Origin: Ridgeia piscesae
Taxonomy: Eukaryota; Annelida; Polychaeta; Sabellida; Siboglinidae
Assembly (NCBI GenBank): GCA_025642075.2
Contig: JAODUO010001340.1
Location: 62,001-126,000, forward strand
DNA length: 64,000 bases
Direction of reading: 5' to 3'
Shown here: one piece after another, positions 36,801-46,800 of the stretch
How positions within the stretch are numbered: position 1 is the stretch's first letter
Layout: each line of letters begins with the position of its first letter
The notes under the pieces: generated by a model
Databases searched by the model: none
Told to the model about the DNA's origin: nothing
Seen by the model: the letters and a program-made list of their open reading frames with translations, nothing else
Program-made: the position numbers and the translations under genes

Positions 36801-39800
36801 GGGGTGAGACCACAGCTGGAGAAGCTGAAACAACAAACTGATTATTTTACATTTCATCAACACAATATAATCTCACAAACATTCAAATATATTTCATTAT
36901 CGTTGTTAAGTACTCAGAATATAACAAAGGTAACATTCAGTAAATTAAACACAAACATCTCAATGTAAACATTGTTTTCTGTACGTTACTTGCCAGTTCA
37001 ATAAACTGTAAGAGTTAAATATAAGAACTGCAACAGGTGCACATTAATTGATAAGGTTCTAAGTCTTACAATAGCTTTCGCAGGTGACTCATGCCGTGTA
37101 GAAAGACACCGACTGCTTTGCCCACCTCCACTGTCCCCAGACATTGGTCATCCTCACCACACAACAGTCTGCAAAGTAGATTACGTTCCTGGATTATAGC
37201 GACACAAACAGACATTTCACATTTAACAAAGTCAGTCACCAACTTTGTGTTTTGACAGTTTATGCAATATTTATTGTCAAACTGACTTTCTCTCACCGTC
37301 TGCTGGCAGAGTACACTTTTAAAAGGTTACTTACATAATTATTAAAAAAACATTTCCAGCTGGGAGACGTTTGAAACAATGTTTCTTATGCAGACAGTTT
37401 GGTTCTTAGAAATATTGTTTCTTTCTGTAGAAACGTTGTGGTGTCGTTGCCTAGCAACAATCTTTACACATTTAGGGCGACTTTCTGTGAAAGTGTTGCT
37501 GTGTACTGCCACAGTATTATTTATTACAATTATTATCTGAACTCATAACATTGAAATGTATTGACAGGGTAACAAACTAGGGTGGTGGGTACACAATGTT
37601 GCTGACCTGAAATCTTCTAGTCCCTGGCACCCGCCAGTCATCTCTGCTGCAAGTGTAGCCAGGCTTTGGGGGGTGAGACCAGAGTTGTCCAACCTGAAAC
37701 AACAAACTGAGATTATTTTAAATTTCATCAACACAATATCACCTCACAAACATTCAAAAATATTTTATTATCGTTGTTAAGAACTCAGAATATAACAAAG
37801 GTAACATTTAGTAAATAAAATACAAACCTATTAATGTAAATATTATTTCCTATACATTACTTGACAATTCAATAAACTGTAAGAGTTAAATACAAGAACT
37901 GGTTTAAAACTAATAATTATTACATTATGACAACTACTAACATTAGTTGGTTGAAATGATTGCACATTAACTGATAAGGTTCTAAGTCTTACTGTAGCGT
38001 TCGCAGGTGACTCATGCCGTGTAGAAAGACACCGACTGCTTTGCCCACCTCCACTGTCCCCAGATATGGGTCATCCTTACCACACGACAGGCTGCAAAGT
38101 AGATTATGTTCCTGGATTGTAGCGACACAAACATTTCACATTTAACAAAGTGAGTCACTAACTTTGAAGTTTGACAGGTTATGCAATATTTATTGTCAAA
38201 TTGACTTTCTCTCACAGTTTGCTGGCAGAGAACAATTTTAAAAGGTTGCATAATTATTAAATTCATTTCCAGGTGGGAGACTTTTGAAACAATATTTCTT
38301 ATGCAGGCATTTTTGTTTCTTAGAAACATTGTTTCTTTCTGCATGATCTTTGTGGTGTCTTTTCTAGCAACAATCGATAACAATTTAGGGCGACTTTCTG
38401 TGTTAGTGTTGGGTGTACTGCCATAGTTTATTATTTATTATAATTATTATTTGAACTCACAAACGAACTAGGGTGGTGGGTATACAATATTACTTACTCT
38501 AAGCATTCTAATCCCTGGCACCCGCCAGTCATCTCTGCTGCAAGTGTAGCCAGGCTTTGGGGGGTGAGACCACAGCTGGAGAAGCTGAAACAACAAACTG
38601 ATTATTTTACATTTCAACAACACAATATAATCTCACAAACATTCAAATATATTTCATTATCGTTGTTAAGAACTATGAATATAACAAAGGTAAATAAAAC
38701 ACAAACCTCTTAATGTAAATATTGTTTTTTATACGTTACTTGACATTCAATAAACTGTAAGAGTTAAATACAAGAACTGGTTTAAAACTAATAATTATTA
38801 CATTATGACAACTACTAACATTAGTTGGTTGAAATGAGTGCACATTAATTGATAAGGTGCTAAGTCTTACCTGAGATCTTGCAGGTGATTCATGCCGTGT
38901 AGAAAGACACCGACTGCCTTACTCACCTCCACTGTCCCCAGACATGTGTCACCACACCACACGCTACAAAGTAGATTATGTTCCTGGGGTGGATATCTCG
39001 AAACGGCATCGTACGTCTAAAGTTACGATGCACTTACTTTTAACATACAATGATGTTAGAATACGATAAATGGATAGGATCGTAAAGCTCGTGTAGTTAC
39101 GAGTTGAAGAGACGATGCACAAGCATGCACTATGCGTATGGTGCAATACGTTGGCGGTAAATCCAATGCTATTTTGGCCGCTAGATGGTGTAAGGTGGTA
39201 CATGTTCATATTTCACTGCTCGTTCAAATTATATTTTGTAATGTAAATTCTGCATTTTTATGTTTGACATTACCGCAGTTTTAAGATCAACACACTACTT
39301 TATTAGGACACGCAGACATTTGTAAAAATTACACTAGTTATGCCGCTGAAGTTAATCATTTACAACATAGTGGGCGATAATACAGGACGATTTTTCGTGC
39401 ACAGTCCGGTTATAAATTATAATTAACATACAAAGACAGGGGGAGCCCTTTAAACTGTTGACTAACAGGTCTTTTCATAAGACGTTTCTTTATACCCAGA
39501 ATCGCCCTGGGGGTGAAGACCTCTATTTATGCAAGCAACAACACGAGTCAACAGTAGTGATGAAAGATGGCCAAACTAATGACGTTTATTGGTTATAAAA
39601 TTGTTAAAAAGAAAGAGAAATGTGGGCTCTACTCCCCAAGGCCAGGCTTATGACTGAGCCTCATGCACGTCACCTGTCCCTCAGGTAGACAGAGCCCACA
39701 CTTCAACATACAACGTATAGACAATGGCTCGACATCTTTATAATTCGCTCCTCTTGTAAAAACATTTAGACACCCACAGTTGCATATGGCTTATCGGACC

Positions 39801-40829
39801 ATAACACAATAATTGCAGATCTTAAAGTTCCTATAGCCCCAGCCGTGTCCAAACATAACGTGTTCTACAGTATCAACATTGCATCATTTATGACTGATAT
39901 AATCACGTCCGACATTGTCACACATCCTAAAGAACATGTATCAGACCTATACAAACAGTATCGTCAAATACTTAAGACATTGCTTGACAAACATGCACCC
40001 ATTAAATCTAAATGTGTGTAAAAAAACGCCAGCTCCTTGAGTGACCCCGGGAATAATCCCATCTAAACGGCGGCAGGCGCTATCTGGAACGTGTTTGGCG
40101 TAAATCTCGTTCATCCTTAGACAGGTCACGCTACACGCGGCAATGTCATCTATGTAACCAACAAATGTCAAAAGCAAAGTCGTATTATTACGAAAATATG
40201 GTCTCAAATAACTCTGCTACACCAAAACAGCTATGGAAATGCATAAATCAGATCTTACACAGGCGGCCTGCTCCTTCTCTACCAACCCATGCATCAATCA
40301 AGTCACTGTGTAACTCTTTTTCAAGTCATTTTAAAGACAAAATCAGCCTCATACATTCAGCCTTCACAGATCACACCCCATACATTGTAAATGCTGACTC
40401 TCCACAACTAAATTCTCAACTCGCATCTTTTGAACCAGCAACAACTGCTGAAGTAAGAAAAATAATCATGTCCCCAAGTAAATCCTGTGATATTGACCCA
40501 CTTTCATTCCGCCGACGTCTAAAAACCTATCTCTTTAATGCTGCCTATCCTCCTTAGCCTCCTAGCTTCTTCATCCATCCATTGACGACTCACGCATTGT
40601 TTTACTATTATGAGTTTGTTTAATCCCTTGGTTTTGTCGCACCACTGAGTTTGATCTTCGAGGATATTGGCACAAAAGAAGTCATTATTATTACTATTAT
40701 TATTTATAACTGTGCGTTGTCTACACATCATTGGCACATAGACACCAAAGTTAATATAGGCTTGTGAATGTATATATGATATATGTATATATACAAGCAC
40801 AAGCCTATATTAATATTTGCGTCTATATA

Positions 40830-40895
<66 letters not shown>

Positions 40896-40908
40896 CATAC
40901 ATGTATAT

Positions 40909-40964
<56 letters not shown>

Positions 40965-41026
40965 ATATTAATATATGTGTGTGTATGTATATATATGTAA
41001 ATATACATATGTAAATATATTGTATG

Positions 41027-41069
<43 letters not shown>

Positions 41070-42395
41070 CACACAGATATATGGTCATTTCTCACAAAAC
41101 GTCGACAAATGGGATTTTTGGGAGGGAAAATTTGAAATGTTTGTAGAATTGTATATTTTATGTCGCATAAAAAAGACATGTTGAAGCTGTCGTGGAAGAT
41201 TTTTGGCAATTTAACTCAGAAAATTTATATTTTGACATGGGCATAAAACCTTTGTGGCGGTTGCTTGAAACCGTGGGTATGCACGCATTTCACTGTAATG
41301 AAAATGCTGTTATAGCTAGGTAAAATGTAATTTACCTGTTACATATCACTATGTATAACAGGTATACGTGCAACAAATTCAGTAATGAATATGTCTAAGA
41401 ATTGCTTTTGTTGTATAAATACTGAGTTAACATGTGTTGCACCTGTAAAAAATCTGTCATTTTATAAACATGACCTCCTGTCACTATGTACCATTACCAT
41501 GGCAATTCAGGGTCCATACTTAAATCTATATCGGACAGCAAGAAGTGTTGGATGGATGCAGTGACGTAATAATTATTAAAATAGGATAAATGGGTCATTC
41601 CGTGTGAACGCAACCAATTGGGTTGCTGTCCTCTCTTAGATTTTTGAATAGATCAGAATGGTGAGAGCCTTTGGTAAGATTAGCAAGAATCCAAAATTTG
41701 AGCGTTCTATCTTAAATAGTTTTCACGTTACGGCAGTTTGAAATTTGAGACTAAGACGTTTTTCGACAGCTTGTTAAAAATAAATAATTTTTTTCACATT
41801 TCACTAGTCACTATCTTCTGCACTTTTTAGCCTGTGTCAATAACATTGCGTGGAGTTGTTCTCTATAATATAAAGATTACATAACTACAATTAGAACATA
41901 AATATACTGTATGGTTCATGTGCAGCAAGTCGATAAACATCATGATTTATTCAAAATATCACTCGCGGGAGAGTTTTTCGACCCTGATTGTAAGCAAAAT
42001 ACATACACCTTAGACCCAACTTGTACATATTTTGTACCAAAACATAAATATGTGCAAATCTGAGAACTATGGCAGGTCTGGTTGCCTTAATTATGAATCT
42101 ATACATGTGCAAAGATGGTACATTATTATATTTCTTAAAAAATGACCAACTTCCGACCCCAAAAGGTCGATGAGGCATAGCTTGTATTATCACAAATCTT
42201 TTTCTAGGTGTTAGTTCATTTCTATAACTAAAATAACTAGTAAGTCCCAATATCCTTCCGAGCTTCCTTTACCACAAAAATGGCATACGTCTGGATGCCC
42301 CAAATTTAATTTTAAAAATCTTTTATAAGTGAGAGGGTTTTCAGACATTGATTGCAAGCTAAATATTGATGGTTCAATTAACTGTTGTGTCTATT

Positions 42396-42465
<70 letters not shown>

Positions 42466-43747
42466 GCATAATATTGTGTATTATCAAAGCAAATATGGCA
42501 TGCCTGACTGTCTTAATTATGAATCTACCCATACCCAAATATCATATATTTTATTAAAATTAGCAAACTTCCGACCCTAAAAGATCAATGTAGATTAGAA
42601 GGTATTTTTATCAAATTTTTACCAGGCATAAATAAATTCTAAGACAAAATAACACGTAACTCTTAATATCCTTCCATGTTTCCTTCTCAAGAAGAATGGG
42701 GTCCTATTGATACAACTTTTAAAATTAATTGCTTGTGATATACAAGAGGGTTTTCAGACATTGATTGCAAGCTAAAAATGGATGGTTAAATGAACTGTTG
42801 TGTGTATTTGATATACACCTGTATATGCATAACATTGTGTATTATCAGAGCAATATGACATGCCTGATGCTCTTAATTATGAATCTACACATATCCAAAT
42901 GACCTACATTTTAATATTTCTTTAAAATTAGCAAACTTCCGACCCTAAAAGGTCAATGTGGATTAGAAGGTATTGTTATCAAACTTTTACCAGGCATAAA
43001 CCAGCCCCATGCTTCAAGCAAAACTCCCTAAGAATGTATAGTGATATGCATAGATATGCAATATTTACAAATATTATCAATAACATTATTGCTTAACTCA
43101 AGATCAGTGCTTGAAACCCGCTCGCAAGTGATTTATTGATACTTTTTCTGCATCTATGGGTCCCCATTCTTCTTGACAAGGAAGCATGGAAGGATATCGA
43201 CGGTTATTTATTATTTAGTCTTTGGATTGGTTTATGCTTGGTAAAATGCTTTGATAACAAATGCTTTGATATAGGGTTGGAAGTTTGCTAATTTTAAAGA
43301 AATATAAAATGTATGACATTTGGGTATGTGTAGATTCATAATTAAGACAGTCAAACAAGTCAGATTACTAGGATAATACACACTGTTATGCATTTCTATC
43401 AAATACCACAACATTTCATATAATCATCCATTTTTAGCTTGCAATCAATATCTGAAAACCCTCTCGTATATCACAAGCAATTTATTTAAAAAGTTGTATC
43501 AATGGGACCCCATTCTTCTTGAGAAGGAAGCATGGAAGGATATTGAGAGTTACTTGTTATTTTGTCTTAGAATTGGTTTATGCCTGGTAAAAAATTGCTA
43601 ACAATACCTTCTAATCTACATTGACCTTTTAGGGTCGGAAGTTTGCTAACTTTAATGAAATATAAAATATATGATATTTGGGTATGTGTAGATTCATAAT
43701 TAAGACAGTCAGGCATGCCATATTTGCTTTGATAATACACAATATTA

Positions 43748-43802
<55 letters not shown>

Positions 43803-46800
43803 AATAGACACAACAGTTAATTGAACCATCAATATTTAGCTTGCAATCAATGTCTCAAAACCCTATCATATATAAACGATTTGTTTTATTAAATTTGGGG
43901 CATCCAGACGTATGCCATTTTTGTGGTAAAGGCACTGCATATCAATACGCATAAATCTAGACGTATCATCGTCAGTTTTTTTTAATGTTAACCGTAATCC
44001 ATTTAGGTGGGTGTACTTTAAAATGTCATTGTATCATGAATGAATGAATAAATGTGTTGAAGTTGAATGAATGAACGTTTAATTCCTGACTGCAAGATAT
44101 GCAGAGCCTGTGGCTTCATTTTGTCAAGCCCAACTAGTTTTATTTTTAACATTTCTTCACGCGGCTACGATTGTATTTTAATTAAGAATATAATACATGT
44201 TCTAATAATTATTGCGTTCCATTAATAGCCTACTAGTTGGGATTCATCTACTTAGCATTTTAAAATCAATACATGTAGCATTAAAGCCTGTAATAATCAT
44301 TATTGGCATTGCCATTATTTAAACCTGCAAAGAGCATCATTCATTCTGTGACGAAACACTCGTAGAGTCCTATGTCGACGCCGTCTTGCAAAATACCACA
44401 CCATAAACGCCGTATTACACAGGCCACTTACGATACTTAGCTCGACTTGCTTGGCATCGTAGATTTTCGACAGTTTACGATCGAGTTTATACGATGTTTT
44501 CGAGAAATCCACCCTTGGATTATAGCGACACAAACAGAAATTTCACATTTAACAAAGTCAGTCACCAACTTCATGGTTTGACAGCTTAAGCAATATGTAT
44601 TGTCAAACTGACTTTCTGCCACAGTTTGTTGGTAGACAACACCTTTAAAAGGTTATATAATTATATTTAAAAAAACATTTCCAGGTGGGATGTTTCCTTA
44701 GCAGGCATTTTGGATTCTTTGAAACATTGTTTCTTTCTGCAGGAACTTTGAGGAGTCAAATTTAGGGCGGCTTTCTGTGTAAGTATTGCTGTGTACTGCC
44801 AACATTTATTATTATTTATTATAATTATTTGAACTCACAACATTGAAATGTATTGACAGGGTAACGAACTAGGGTGGTGGGTACACAATGTTGCTGACCT
44901 GAAATATTCTAGTCCCTGGCACCCGCCAGTCATCTCTGCTGCAAGTGTAGCCAGGCTTTGGGGTGTGAGACCAGAGTTGTTCAACCTGAAACAACAAACT
45001 GAGATTATTTTAAATTTCATCAACATAATATCACCTCACAAACATTCAAAGATATTTTATTATCGTTGTGAAGAACTCAGAATATAACAAAGGTGATATT
45101 CAGTTAACAAAATACAAACCTGTTAATGTAAATATTGTTTTCTGTACGTTACTTGACAATTCAATAAACTGTAAGAGTTAAATACAAGAACTGGTTTATA
45201 ACTAATAATTATTATACTATGACAACTACTAACATTAGTTGGTTGAAATGATTGCACATTAATTGATAAGGTTCTAAGTCTTACAATAGCTTTCGCAGGT
45301 GACTCATGCCATGTAGAAAGACACCGACTGCTTTGCCCACCTCCACTGTCCCCAGACATTGGTCATCCTCACCACACAACAGTCTACAAAGTAGATTACG
45401 TTCCTGGATTATAGCGACACAAACAGACATTTCACATTTAACAAAGTCAGTCACCAACTTTGTGTTTTGACAGTTTATGCAATATTTATTGTCAAACTGA
45501 CTTTCTCTCACAGTCTGCTGGCAGAGTACACTTTTAAAAGGTTACTTACATAATTATTAAAAAACGTTTCCAGCTGGGAGACGTTTGAAACAATGTTTCT
45601 TATGCAGACATTTTGGTTCTTAGAAATATTGTTTCTTTCTGTAGAAACATTGTGGTGTCGTTGCCTAGCAACAATCTTTACACATTTAGGGCGACTTTCT
45701 GTGAAAGTGTTGCTGTGTACTGCCACAGTATTATTTATTACAATTATTATCTGAACTCATAACATTGAAATGTATTGACAGGGTAACAAACTAGGGTGGT
45801 GGGTACACAATGTTGCTTACGTGAACTCTTCTAGTCCCTGGCACCCGCCAGTCATCTCTGCTGCAAGTGTAGCCAGGCTTTGGGGTGTGAGACCAGAGTT
45901 GTTCAACCTGAAACAACAAACTGAGATTATTTTAAATTTCATCAACATAATATCACCTCACAAACATTCAAAGATATTTTATTATCGTTGTGAAGAACTC
46001 AGAATATAACAAAGGTGATATTCAGTTAACAAAATACAAACCTGTTAATGTAAATATTGTTTTCTGTACGTTACTTGACAATTCAATAAACTGTAAGAGT
46101 TAAATACAAGAACTGGTTTATAACTAATAATTATTATACTATGACAACTACTAACATTAGTTGGTTGAAATGATTGCACATTAATTGATAAGGTTCTAAG
46201 TCTTACTCTAGCGTTCGCAGGTGACTCGTGCCGTGTAGAAAGACACCGACTGCTTTGCCCACCTCCACTGTCCCCAGACATTGGTCATCCTCACCACACA
46301 ACAGTCTACAAAGTAGATTACGTTCCTGGATTATAGCGACACAAACAGACATTTCACATTTAACAAAGTCAGTCACCAACTTTGTGTTTTGACAGTTTAT
46401 GCAATATTTATTGTCAAACTGACTTTCTCTCACAGTCTGCTGGCAGAGTACACCTTTAAAAGGTTACTTACATAATTATTAAAAAACATTTCCAGCTGGG
46501 ATACGTTTGAAACAATGTTTCTTATGCAGACATTTTGGTTCTTAGAAATATTGTTTCTTTCTGTAGAAACATTGTGGTGTCGTTGCCTAGCAACAATCTT
46601 TACACATTTAGGGCGACTTTCTGTGAAAGTGTTGCTGTGTACTGCCACAGTATTTTTATTACATTATTATCTGAACTCATAACATTGAAATGTATTGACA
46701 GGGTAACAAACTAGGGTGGTGGGTACACAATGTTGCTTACGTGAACTCTTCTAGTCCCTGGCACCCGCCAGTCATCTCTGCTGCAAGTGTAGCCAGGCTT

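Larger units (their letters stand above)
38987..44514. mobile_element. Harbinger-like DNA transposon, 5.5 kb nest
   Basis: Terminal inverted repeats GGGTGGAT(A/T)TCTCGAAA are followed by ATCGTA-type subterminal motifs at both ends. Flanks CTG and TTG fit a 3-bp target duplication of the CCTGGATT seen intact in the sister LRR introns. A minus-strand frame at the right end ([17 protein letters not shown]) resembles the start of HARBI1-type nucleases. The interior has been filled by an L2-like fragment, TA runs and a large palindrome. Confidence 0.65.
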
